The notes under the pieces are model-generated. The model was not told where the DNA came from. It did not search any database and saw only the letters and a program-made list of their open reading frames with translations. DNA of 5,634 bases from an uncultured Gemmatimonadota bacterium (GTDB lineage Bacteria; Gemmatimonadota; Gemmatimonadetes; Gemmatimonadales; Gemmatimonadaceae), in contig CAITQY010000326.1 in the NCBI GenBank assembly GCA_903894655.1, forward strand, positions 1 through 5,634. Reading direction: 5' to 3'. Numbering within the stretch: the first letter of the stretch is position 1; each line of letters opens with the position of its first letter. Shown here piece by piece: positions 1 through 5,634 of this stretch. A program made the position numbers and the translations under genes.

Positions 1-415
1 CCGCGCCCGTGGTCGTCACCGCGTTCACGTCGGCGCCGGCCGCCAGCAATGCCTTCACGGCGGCCGAGCGGCCATTCCGCGCCGCCAGATGCAACGGGGT
101 GTAGTTGCCGTTGCGCGTGACGGCATCAACGCGCGCCCCCGCGTACATCAGCATCTGCGCACCGCCGGCGTCACCACGCTGCGCCGCCCAATGCAGCGCC
201 GTCATGCCATCCGGCTGCGCCGCGTTCACATCGAGGCCCTGCTTGATCAGCTGCCGCACGCGCGAGCTGTCGCCGCGCATGACGGCGTCGGCCACCGGCG
301 ACTCGTCGGCCGGCGCCCGCGCCGCGCCCAGTGCCAACGAGGCACCGAACACCGACGCGATCACCGCCAACCGATACGCCGTCGTCGATCTGAACGGAGA
401 TCCGAACTTAGGCAT
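1..415 (-). CDS. Exported ankyrin-repeat protein (3' end beyond window)
   Basis: Only the first 138 residues are in the window; the gene runs off the left edge. Residues 1-36 look like a signal peptide: basic n-region (K3, R9, R15), hydrophobic stretch LAVIASVFGASLALG (16-30) and an APA|DE cleavage site near residue 36. From about residue 40 there are three ankyrin-type units: a degenerate first one (VADAVMRGDSSRVRQLIKQG, then DVNA), a second starting GMTALHWAAQRGD (70-82), and a third starting NYTPLHLAARNG (104-115) and ending LLAAGADVNA. The TALHWAA/TPLHLAA and GADVNA signatures are diagnostic. Ankyrin repeats bind proteins, so a periplasmic binding or scaffolding role is inferred; no catalytic domain is visible. 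The start ATG overlaps the stop of the DUF1552 gene (ATGCCTAA, 8 bp) and has no clear Shine-Dalgarno of its own. Expression is therefore probably by translational coupling. The partner and the full length are unknown. Confidence 0.9.
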   Translation of the reverse strand, partial: MPKFGSPFRSTTAYRLAVIASVFGASLALGAARAPADESPVADAVMRGDSSRVRQLIKQGLDVNAAQPDGMTALHWAAQRGDAGGAQMLMYAGARVDAVTRNGNYTPLHLAARNGRSAAVKALLAAGADVNAVTTTGA

Positions 416-1796
416 AGGAATTCAGGTTGAGGGCACCCGTGGCGTCACCGAACTTCGTCTGATCGTTCAGGCCAAGCGTGTGCATCATGCTGAGCATCGC
501 GTTCGCCATCGGCGTGCCGTCCGGCGCCTTGATGTGCAGGTTGCCGGCGAGCTGGCCTTCGGCCTTACCCAGCAGGATGAGCGGGCAGCGGCGATGGTTG
601 TGCAGGTTCGAGTCACCCATCGGCGAGCCGTAGATGATCATCGTCTTGTCGAGCATGTTGCCGTCGCTCTCCTGAATGCCCTTCAGCTTGTCCAGGAAAT
701 ACGGCAGCATCGAGACGTGATACTTGTTGATCATGTTGAAGTCCTTCACGCCGCGCTCAGTACCACCATGGTGCGACGCCGGGTGGAACGGCTTGTCGGT
801 GCCGCTCTCCGGGTACGTACGGCTGGAGCCGTCGCGACCCATCTTGAACGAGAACACGCGCGTGATATCGGCCGCGAACGCCAGCGCCTGAATGTCGAAC
901 ATCAGCTTGACATGCTCGGCGAACGAATCGGGCACGCCCGCCGGCGCTTCCGGCAGCTCGCGCGGATCGCCGCTCTGGTTGCGCGCTTCCACGCGCTGAA
1001 TGCGGCGCTCGACTTCGCGAATGTCTTCAAGGTATTTGTCGAGGCGATAGCGGTCGTCGGGACCCAGGTTCACCTTCAGCGACGACATCTCCCCCGACAC
1101 GAAGTCGAGAATGCTGCGACGCGTGCGGCGACGTTCAGCGCGCTCGGCGCTGGTACCACCAACACCGAACAGCTTCTCGAACGCCACCCGCGGATCGCGA
1201 ATGACGGGCAGCGGCTCGGTGGGCGACGACCAGCTGATGGAGTCAGTGTACACACAGGCATAGCCATAGGCGCAACCGCCGGCCTGGTCCACGTTCTCGA
1301 TGCACAGCTGCATGGAAGGAATCGGCGTGTCCTGACCGAAGCGCTTCGCATACAACTGATCGAGCGACGTGCCGACTTTCACATCCGAGCCTTCCGTCTG
1401 CTTGGCGTGCGCCTGCGTGAGGAACGTGGCGCTGGACCGGAAGTGGTCACCGCCGATTTCGTTCGGCGACGAGGGTTCCGCTTCGCGCACATCGGTGTTG
1501 CTGATGATCGTGAGGTAGTCGCGATACTGCTCGAGCGACGACATCGCGGTGGGCGCGAGGTCGAACTGCTTGCCGGCCGCCGCGGGCGACCAGAGGTTGA
1601 GTTTCGAGCCGAGCTCATTACAACCGGCGGCCCCGTGCACCATCTCGATCGCCACGAGGCGCGGCGCCTTGTTGGCCAGAATGCGCGAGCCACGTCCGGT
1701 CGGAATCATCGCGTCCAGATACGGCAACGCGATCGTGGCACTGAGGTTCTGCAGGAACTGCCGGCGGGGCATCGCCTTGCCGCTGAGAAAATACAT
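408..1796 (-). CDS. DUF1552 family exported protein with Tat-like leader
   Basis: Complete 462-residue protein matching the DUF1552 family (PF07586) along its length. The N-terminus has a twin-arginine-like motif (PRRQFLQN, 10-17) followed by a moderately hydrophobic stretch ending ALPYLDAMIP, the usual DUF1552 opening, so Tat export is likely. Family-like blocks are GGDHFRSSATFLT (115-127), a Cys-containing segment ending YTDSISWSSPTEPLP (C165, C175, C181), DPRVAFEKLFG (201-211), a charged probably helical DRYRLDKYLEDIREVERRI (248-266), SHHGG (341-345) and MIIYGSPMGDSNLHNHRRCP (386-405). The length fits the family. Its biochemical role is not established; a remote link to the DUF1501/alkaline-phosphatase-like group is possible but I cannot show it. 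It lies 64 bp downstream of the DUF1592 cytochrome gene, a common pairing, and overlaps the ankyrin gene by 8 bp. The start at 1796 is favoured by GGAG 10 nt upstream and by the MYFLSGKAMPRR opening typical of the family. Residue M9 is an alternative start. Confidence 0.92.
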   Translation of the reverse strand: MYFLSGKAMPRRQFLQNLSATIALPYLDAMIPTGRGSRILANKAPRLVAIEMVHGAAGCNELGSKLNLWSPAAAGKQFDLAPTAMSSLEQYRDYLTIISNTDVREAEPSSPNEIGGDHFRSSATFLTQAHAKQTEGSDVKVGTSLDQLYAKRFGQDTPIPSMQLCIENVDQAGGCAYGYACVYTDSISWSSPTEPLPVIRDPRVAFEKLFGVGGTSAERAERRRTRRSILDFVSGEMSSLKVNLGPDDRYRLDKYLEDIREVERRIQRVEARNQSGDPRELPEAPAGVPDSFAEHVKLMFDIQALAFAADITRVFSFKMGRDGSSRTYPESGTDKPFHPASHHGGTERGVKDFNMINKYHVSMLPYFLDKLKGIQESDGNMLDKTMIIYGSPMGDSNLHNHRRCPLILLGKAEGQLAGNLHIKAPDGTPMANAMLSMMHTLGLNDQTKFGDATGALNLNSYA

Positions 1797-1806
1797 GGTG
1801 TGGCGT

Positions 1807-1810
1807 CTCC
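1807..1810 (-). promoter_or_regulatory. Shine-Dalgarno GGAG of the DUF1552 gene
   Basis: On the minus strand GGAG lies 10 nt upstream of the ATG at 1796, a slightly long but workable spacing. It lies in the 64-bp gap after the cytochrome gene stop. That gap shows no terminator hairpin or clear promoter, which supports co-transcription. Confidence 0.55.
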
Positions 1811-1860
1811 GGTATCGTGAACGGGGGTGCTAATCGTTGGCGAATGCGTGCTACGAATGA

Positions 1861-4413
1861 TCAGCGAACGCCGGGCGCCGACGCGCCCTTCGTCCCCGAG
1901 TCAGCCTGCTCCATCACTTTCTTCAGTCGGAACGCGTCGCTCTTCACGACCCCGACAATGAAGTCCTGCATGCGGTAATTGTTGGCCTTCACCTGTGCTT
2001 CGATCTTTCGGACGGCGGGATGATCGTAGTACTCCACACGACGACCCAAGGCATACGCCATCAGGTTCTGCGTAAAGTTGCGCACCAGCGGCGTAGGCCG
2101 CTTCAGCAGCGCCTTCTGCAGTTCGAGCGCGTTGGTGATCTTCGTGCCGTCGTAGAAGTCGCCACGGGTGTCGAGCGGTGTGCCATTCTCACGGATACGC
2201 CACTGTCCGTTCACATCGAAGTTGTCCATGGCCAGGCCGATGGGATCGATGAACACGTGACACGACCGGCAACTCGGGTTGGCCCGATGCTCTTCCATCC
2301 GCTCGCGCGTGGTGAGCATACGGCCTTCCTTGCTGTCACCCGTCTTCTCCAAGTCAGGGACGTTCGGCGGCGGTGCGGGGGGCGGCGTCCCCATGAGCAC
2401 TTCCATCACCCACTTGCCACGCAACACCGGCGACGTGCGATTCGCATGCGACGTCAGGGTGAGCACGCTGCCGTGACCGAAGATGCCGACCCGGCCGGAG
2501 TTGGCCGGATACGCCACGCGACGGAAGTCGGTCCCAACGACCCCCGGGATCCCATAATGCTTTGCGAGATCCTCGTTCACGTACGTCCAATTGGCCGTGT
2601 AGAGATCGAGGAAGCTCCGGTTCTCGCGCACCAGGTTGTCGAAGAACAGCTCGGTTTCCTGCACCATGTCTGTCGCCAGCTGCTCGCGGAAATCGGGATA
2701 CTGCAGCGCATCGGGATGCACCTTCTCGATGTCCGACAACCGCAGCCACTGCGCCGCAAAGCGCGTGGAGAGGGCGCTGCTGCGCCGGTCGGCGAGCATA
2801 CGCTTGGTCTGCGCCACGAGCACTGTGGTGTCGGTGAGAAGGCCGCGACGGCCCAACGACACCAACTGCGAGTCGGGCGGTGCGCCCCACAGGAAAAACG
2901 AGAGGCGTGACGCCAGGTCGAGGCCATTCACAGCCACGCGTGAACCCGGCTTCGACAGCGCCGGCATCTCTTCCACGCGGAAGATGAAGTGCGGGCTGGC
3001 CATCAACGCTTCGAGCGCGGTGCGAATACCGAGTTCGAAGCCGCCCTCTTTGGCACCAGCGTCATAGAACGTGAGCAGTCCTTTCAGATCGTTCGGCGCC
3101 AACGGGCGACGGTACGCTTGCGCACCCAAGCGCGTCATGATCTTCTCGGCGCACGGACGCGCCTCCGACGGCGCCAGCGGCCGGCAGCTGAAAATGCGAC
3201 GACGGCTCGGCGTGTCCGACACACCGGTCGGATTGAACGGCCCCGTGACCGCAAACATCTGCACGTGCGACTGCGTGGTGATACCGGCCTGCGAACCGAT
3301 CTGCGTGTCGGCGATGCTGTGACCGATCGGCGCGATGTTGTCGTTCACCGGACCTTCGAAGGTGCGGATGAACGCGGCCGTGATGCGCTGCGGACCGGCG
3401 CGCACCGAGATCGGCTTGGTGCGGATCTCCATGCCGTTCGGGTCGGCCTGCGACATGCCGCGGTCAACCTCGAGCACCGCCATCCGCTCGCCGTTCACCG
3501 AGATCTCGATCTTCTCATCGAAGGGCGCGGCGGAGCCGAACAGCTGGCCCGTGGGAATCGCATGCAGCGTGATCGTGAACACGTACTCGCCGTCGGCGGG
3601 GAACGTGTGCGTTACCGACGTGCCACCGCGCGTGCCCGCCGGTGCGCCTTCCACCGGATCGACCTGCGACGCCAAGCGGGCAATCTTGTAGCTCGACGTG
3701 GAGACGCTCGCCTTCGGGTCGCCCACCGCCAAGCGGCTGATTTCGCTGGCCGCGTCGAGGTAGGAATCGAGGAGCGTGGCCGACGGCATTTGCACATCGG
3801 CGATGTTGTCGAAGTTGGCGCTCTTGGTATCGAGCGGCAGCCATGACTCCGCCTTGATGTCGACGCCTAGGAGATCCTTCACGGACCGCTCATACTCGGC
3901 GCGATTCAGCCGCTGGAAGGTGCGCGTGCCCGGATTCGGATTGAGCGCGTAACGCGCATCCATCATCCGTTCGAGGGTACCGGCGAGCACGTCGAGCGTG
4001 TCGCCACCCGGCTTCGGACGACCCGGCGGCGGCATCATACCGGCGCGCAGCTTGCCGATCATCTTCTCGGCGAGTTCCGGGCTGCCATTGATGCTCGCCA
4101 TGTCGAAGCCCTGCAGCGACAGGTTGCCCTGTTTGCGCTGCTCACTGTGACAACCGGCGCAGGTCTTCTTCACCACGTCGGTCAGCGCCGACGGGGCGAT
4201 CACGGACGGGGCAGACGACAGCACCGGATGCCCGAGACCACGCCGCACCGGCGCAGCGGGCCGCTCGGGCGGATCCGACAGCGGGGCGGTAAATGAAGCG
4301 GACGTGGCGAGCGGCGATGTCAGCGTCGGGGTCGCAGCGGGATCAGGTCGGTCTATGATCGCGACAGCGAGGAGCGACAGGCCACCAACCGAAGCAGCAA
4401 CCAAGGATTTCAT
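1861..4413 (-). CDS. DUF1592/DUF1588 multidomain c-type cytochrome protein
   Basis: Complete 850-residue exported protein. Residues 1-20 form a Sec-type signal or membrane anchor (K2, then a hydrophobic run to AVAII). A Pro/Ala/Ser/Thr-rich linker follows to about residue 75. A small cytochrome c domain carries haem motif CAGCH (85-89), with LRAGMMPPPG (122-131) offering M126 or M127 as the distal iron ligand. Next come DUF1587 (about 166-230, FQRLNRAEYERSVKDLLGVD), a beta-rich carbohydrate-binding-like segment (about 240-350, DGEYVFTITLHA and IEISVNGERM), DUF1595 (about 416-476, AYRRPLAPND and ASPHFIFRVE), DUF1592 (about 490-620, LASRLSFFLWGAPPD), DUF1588 (about 638-738) and DUF1585 (about 755-832, NFTQNLMAYALGRRVEYYD). 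The DUF1588 part has a second haem motif, CRSCH (715-719), followed by DPIGLAMDNFD. This order is standard for the family. A periplasmic electron-transfer or oxidoreductase role is inferred from the haem motifs; the substrate is unknown. GGAG lies 8 nt before the ATG. It is the first gene of the operon with DUF1552 and ankyrin genes. Confidence 0.94.
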   Translation of the reverse strand: MKSLVAASVGGLSLLAVAIIDRPDPAATPTLTSPLATSASFTAPLSDPPERPAAPVRRGLGHPVLSSAPSVIAPSALTDVVKKTCAGCHSEQRKQGNLSLQGFDMASINGSPELAEKMIGKLRAGMMPPPGRPKPGGDTLDVLAGTLERMMDARYALNPNPGTRTFQRLNRAEYERSVKDLLGVDIKAESWLPLDTKSANFDNIADVQMPSATLLDSYLDAASEISRLAVGDPKASVSTSSYKIARLASQVDPVEGAPAGTRGGTSVTHTFPADGEYVFTITLHAIPTGQLFGSAAPFDEKIEISVNGERMAVLEVDRGMSQADPNGMEIRTKPISVRAGPQRITAAFIRTFEGPVNDNIAPIGHSIADTQIGSQAGITTQSHVQMFAVTGPFNPTGVSDTPSRRRIFSCRPLAPSEARPCAEKIMTRLGAQAYRRPLAPNDLKGLLTFYDAGAKEGGFELGIRTALEALMASPHFIFRVEEMPALSKPGSRVAVNGLDLASRLSFFLWGAPPDSQLVSLGRRGLLTDTTVLVAQTKRMLADRRSSALSTRFAAQWLRLSDIEKVHPDALQYPDFREQLATDMVQETELFFDNLVRENRSFLDLYTANWTYVNEDLAKHYGIPGVVGTDFRRVAYPANSGRVGIFGHGSVLTLTSHANRTSPVLRGKWVMEVLMGTPPPAPPPNVPDLEKTGDSKEGRMLTTRERMEEHRANPSCRSCHVFIDPIGLAMDNFDVNGQWRIRENGTPLDTRGDFYDGTKITNALELQKALLKRPTPLVRNFTQNLMAYALGRRVEYYDHPAVRKIEAQVKANNYRMQDFIVGVVKSDAFRLKKVMEQADSGTKGASAPGVR

Positions 4414-4421
4414 CCTCGGAA

Positions 4422-4425
4422 CTCC
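4422..4425 (-). promoter_or_regulatory. Shine-Dalgarno GGAG of the cytochrome gene
   Basis: On the minus strand GGAG lies 8 nt upstream of the ATG at 4413. It supports that start, which also gives a positively charged then hydrophobic export signal. Confidence 0.65.
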
Positions 4426-4485
4426 AGGCTCAGGCGGAAACGGACAGGATATGGCAACGTAAACGGCTACTTAAGCTACGCGCAC

Positions 4486-4517
4486 AGAGTGGAGAGTGCT
4501 GCGATATTCAACACTCT
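4486..4517. repeat. AGAGTG direct and inverted repeat cluster, possible operator
   Basis: AGAGTG occurs at 4486-4491 and again at 4493-4498, a 7-bp period. Its reverse complement CACTCT lies at 4512-4517, making a 6-bp inverted repeat around a 13-nt spacer. A further inverted match, GGAGAGT (4491-4497) with ACTCTCC (4589-4595), reaches the aldolase start. The cluster sits mid-way between divergent genes, where a regulator site could act on both. The repeats are short, so chance is not excluded. Confidence 0.3.
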
Positions 4518-4583
4518 TGCCCTCAATTTCGTTCGGGGTCATATACGCCGTACCCTAGGGGCATCCCTGCCCCTTTCCCACCT

Positions 4584-4588
4584 GGAGG
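4584..4588 (+). promoter_or_regulatory. Shine-Dalgarno GGAGG deciding a GTG start
   Basis: GGAGG sits 7 nt before the GTG at 4596, close to ideal spacing. The next in-frame ATG, at 4611, is too far from it and would remove the first five residues of the signal peptide. This supports GTG as the real start of the aldolase-like gene. Confidence 0.8.
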
Positions 4589-4595
4589 ACTCTCC

Positions 4596-5576
4596 GTGCG
4601 CCCCTGCTGGATGCTATCGGCCGCTGCTGTGGCCGTCTCTCTGAGCGCTGTCTCCCCCCTGCACGCTCAGACGCGCCTGAATCCCGTGATCGACCTGATT
4701 GCCAAAAAGCAGCCAGTGTTCGGTCTGTATGGCCCCGCCAACCGCCGCGCCCGCCCCGGCCAGCCTGCTCCTCATCCCGACTCCATCAAGTCGCCGGCGC
4801 AGCTCGCCACCGAAGCCCTGAGCTACAAGCGAAACCACTACATCTTTGACGGCAGCATGGAAGGCGACTTCGATGCCGCCTTGCCCCAATTCGCCGCCTT
4901 CTCGAAAAGCATGGTCGATCAGGGCTCTTTGCAGAAAGGCAAGTCGCCGCGCTTCACGCACCCGATCTACGTGAAGACCCACGACATCTCGCCCGATCCT
5001 GCCCTCGCCGTCAAGCGCATTGGACAGCAGCTCAACCACGGCGTGGCAGGCGTGGTGTTCGTCGATGTCGACAGCGCGGAAGAGCTCGAGCAGGGACTGG
5101 CCGCCATGCGCTTTAAGAGCAACGGCGGCACGCGCTCCGACGACGTGGGCGATGCGCCCGCCATGTGGGGGATGACGGCGGCCGAGTACAAGGCCAAGGC
5201 CGACCTGTGGCCGCTCAACCCCAAGGGCGAGCTCTACAACTTCACGATCGTGGAGAGCAAGGCCGGACTGGCCAAGATCCGTGAGATCGCCGCGGTGAAG
5301 GGTGTTGGCGTGCTCTTCCCGGGCGCCGGTACCCTCCGCGGCGTGTTCAGCACCACCGACGCGGCCGGCAAGCGCACGTTCGACGAGAAGGCGTGGGAAG
5401 CGGCGATCCAGTCGGTGCTGGCGGCCTGCAAGGAATTCAACGTGCCCTGCGGCTATCCGGCTGGTGCCGCCGACATCGAAATGCGCATGAAGCAGGGATT
5501 CAGCGTGTTCGTGATCGGCTGGGGCGAGTCAGGCTTCAAGGCCGTCGAGATCGGTCACGGCGTCTCGGGCCGGTAA
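4596..5576 (+). CDS. Exported HpcH/HpaI aldolase-like protein, divergent active site
   Basis: Complete 326-residue protein. Residues 1-24 are a signal peptide (hydrophobic AAAVAVSLSAV, cleavage after LHA, before Q25). The rest resembles the HpcH/HpaI aldolase / citrate lyase beta barrel (PF03328): VFGLYGP (41-47) like the first HpaI strand, YIFDGSMEGDFD (82-93), HPIYVKTHD (122-130), QQLNHGVAGVVFVDVDSAEE (144-163), NFTIVESKAGLAKIREIAAV (215-234) and VLFPGAGTLRGVF (239-251). In E. coli HpaI, which cleaves 4-hydroxy-2-oxo acids to pyruvate and an aldehyde using a divalent metal, the key residues are H45, R70, E149 and D175. By eye these align with G90, K127, E220 and T246, so only the Glu is kept. 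An insert of about 40 residues (170-210) precedes the E220 strand. Fold assignment is good; aldolase activity is uncertain. Export is unusual for this family, whose known enzymes are cytoplasmic. The GTG start is chosen for its strong GGAGG and because it gives the full signal peptide. It is divergent from the cytochrome operon. Confidence 0.88.
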   Translation: MRPCWMLSAAAVAVSLSAVSPLHAQTRLNPVIDLIAKKQPVFGLYGPANRRARPGQPAPHPDSIKSPAQLATEALSYKRNHYIFDGSMEGDFDAALPQFAAFSKSMVDQGSLQKGKSPRFTHPIYVKTHDISPDPALAVKRIGQQLNHGVAGVVFVDVDSAEELEQGLAAMRFKSNGGTRSDDVGDAPAMWGMTAAEYKAKADLWPLNPKGELYNFTIVESKAGLAKIREIAAVKGVGVLFPGAGTLRGVFSTTDAAGKRTFDEKAWEAAIQSVLAACKEFNVPCGYPAGAADIEMRMKQGFSVFVIGWGESGFKAVEIGHGVSGR

Positions 5577-5613
5577 GCTCTGGCGGTTGGCCGTAACGGG
5601 AACGAAGAAGGCC

Positions 5614-5634
5614 GCCGATGCGCAGTGCATCGGC
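5614..5634 (+). terminator. Hairpin, probable intrinsic terminator cut by window edge
   Basis: GCCGATGC (5614-5621) and GCATCGGC (5627-5634) form a perfect 8-bp stem with a 5-nt loop (GCAGT), starting 37 bp after the stop codon of the aldolase-like gene. The stem may extend outward, because GGCC precedes it and the window ends at the last paired base. The A-rich AACGAAGAAG just upstream would give a U-rich tail on the opposite strand, so the terminator may be bidirectional. The T tract expected for the plus strand would lie beyond the window and is not seen. Confidence 0.65.

Larger units (their letters stand above)
4414..4595. promoter_or_regulatory. Divergent intergenic region with both promoters
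   Basis: These 182 bp separate the start codons of the minus-strand cytochrome operon and the plus-strand aldolase-like gene, so promoters for both must lie here or overlap it. The middle part (about 4441-4550) is visibly richer in A/T than the flanking genes. The best plus-strand sigma-70-like pair is TTGCCC (4517-4522) and TATACG (4542-4547), but the 19-nt spacer is long and the match is weak. No convincing minus-strand pair was found. The region also holds the AGAGTG repeats listed separately and a short CCCTAGGG palindrome (4553-4560). Shared or opposing control of the two units is possible but not shown. Confidence 0.55.

Noticed and set aside
408..1772. Alternative DUF1552 start at M9, directly before PRRQF
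   Set aside because: The upstream ATG at 1796 has GGAG at workable spacing and gives the short segment before the RR motif that is usual in this family.
105..1820. Long open frame of 571 codons on the plus strand
   Set aside because: It is antisense to the ankyrin and DUF1552 genes, has an Arg/His/Ala-rich low-complexity translation with no recognisable domain, and is explained by GC-rich codon use in the real genes.
1797..1860. Possible terminator or promoter in the gap between the cytochrome and DUF1552 genes
   Set aside because: No stable stem, T tract or promoter-like boxes could be found on the minus strand.
2020..3846. Plus-strand open frames of 296 and 285 codons opposite the cytochrome gene
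   Set aside because: Arg-rich translations with no motif, lying wholly inside a well-supported multidomain gene; antisense shadows.
4517..4547. TTGCCC / TATACG promoter pair on the plus strand
   Set aside because: The spacer is 19 nt and the boxes match weakly; kept only as a remark in the intergenic entry.
4553..4560. CCCTAGGG palindrome
   Set aside because: Eight bases with no extension of symmetry and no second copy seen; easily chance in GC-rich DNA.

Overview
The window is compact, GC-rich bacterial DNA with four protein-coding genes and almost no spare sequence. Three genes on the minus strand form one apparent operon, and a fourth gene on the plus strand is transcribed divergently from a 182-bp shared upstream region. 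Every product carries an N-terminal export signal. The mix of DUF1587/1592/1588/1585 cytochrome proteins, a DUF1552 protein and exported ankyrin repeats, with Shine-Dalgarno-led genes, fits a Gemmatimonadota- or Acidobacteriota-type soil or aquatic bacterium. Planctomycetota and Verrucomicrobiota also carry such families. This assignment is inferred from gene content only.

Minus-strand operon, in transcription order: (1) 4413-1861, an 850-residue exported protein with two c-type haem motifs (CAGCH and CRSCH) and the PSCyt/PSD domain set (DUF1587, DUF1595, DUF1592, DUF1588, DUF1585). (2) After a 64-bp gap, 1796-408, a 462-residue DUF1552 protein with a twin-arginine-type leader. (3) Overlapping the end of the second gene by 8 bp, 415 to the window edge, the first 138 residues of an exported ankyrin-repeat protein. 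The arrangement suggests an envelope-located redox module: a dihaem protein (Sec-type leader, haem attached outside the cytoplasm), a Tat-exported partner that may fold before export, and a repeat protein for binding or scaffolding. The biochemical function of DUF1552 and DUF1592 proteins is, to my knowledge, not established.

Plus strand: 4596-5576 encodes a 326-residue protein of the HpcH/HpaI aldolase / citrate lyase beta fold with a signal peptide. It begins at GTG behind a strong GGAGG. Aligned by eye to E. coli HpaI, it keeps the metal-binding Glu but lacks the catalytic His, the metal-binding Asp and the substrate Arg at the expected places. It may therefore be a divergent enzyme or a non-aldolase. 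A strong hairpin, probably the stem of an intrinsic terminator, ends exactly at the window edge.

The intergenic region 4414-4595 must hold both promoters. It contains a cluster of AGAGTG-type repeats that could be an operator, but no convincing sigma-70 promoter is visible. No tRNA, rRNA, CRISPR array, insertion sequence or phage gene was seen.
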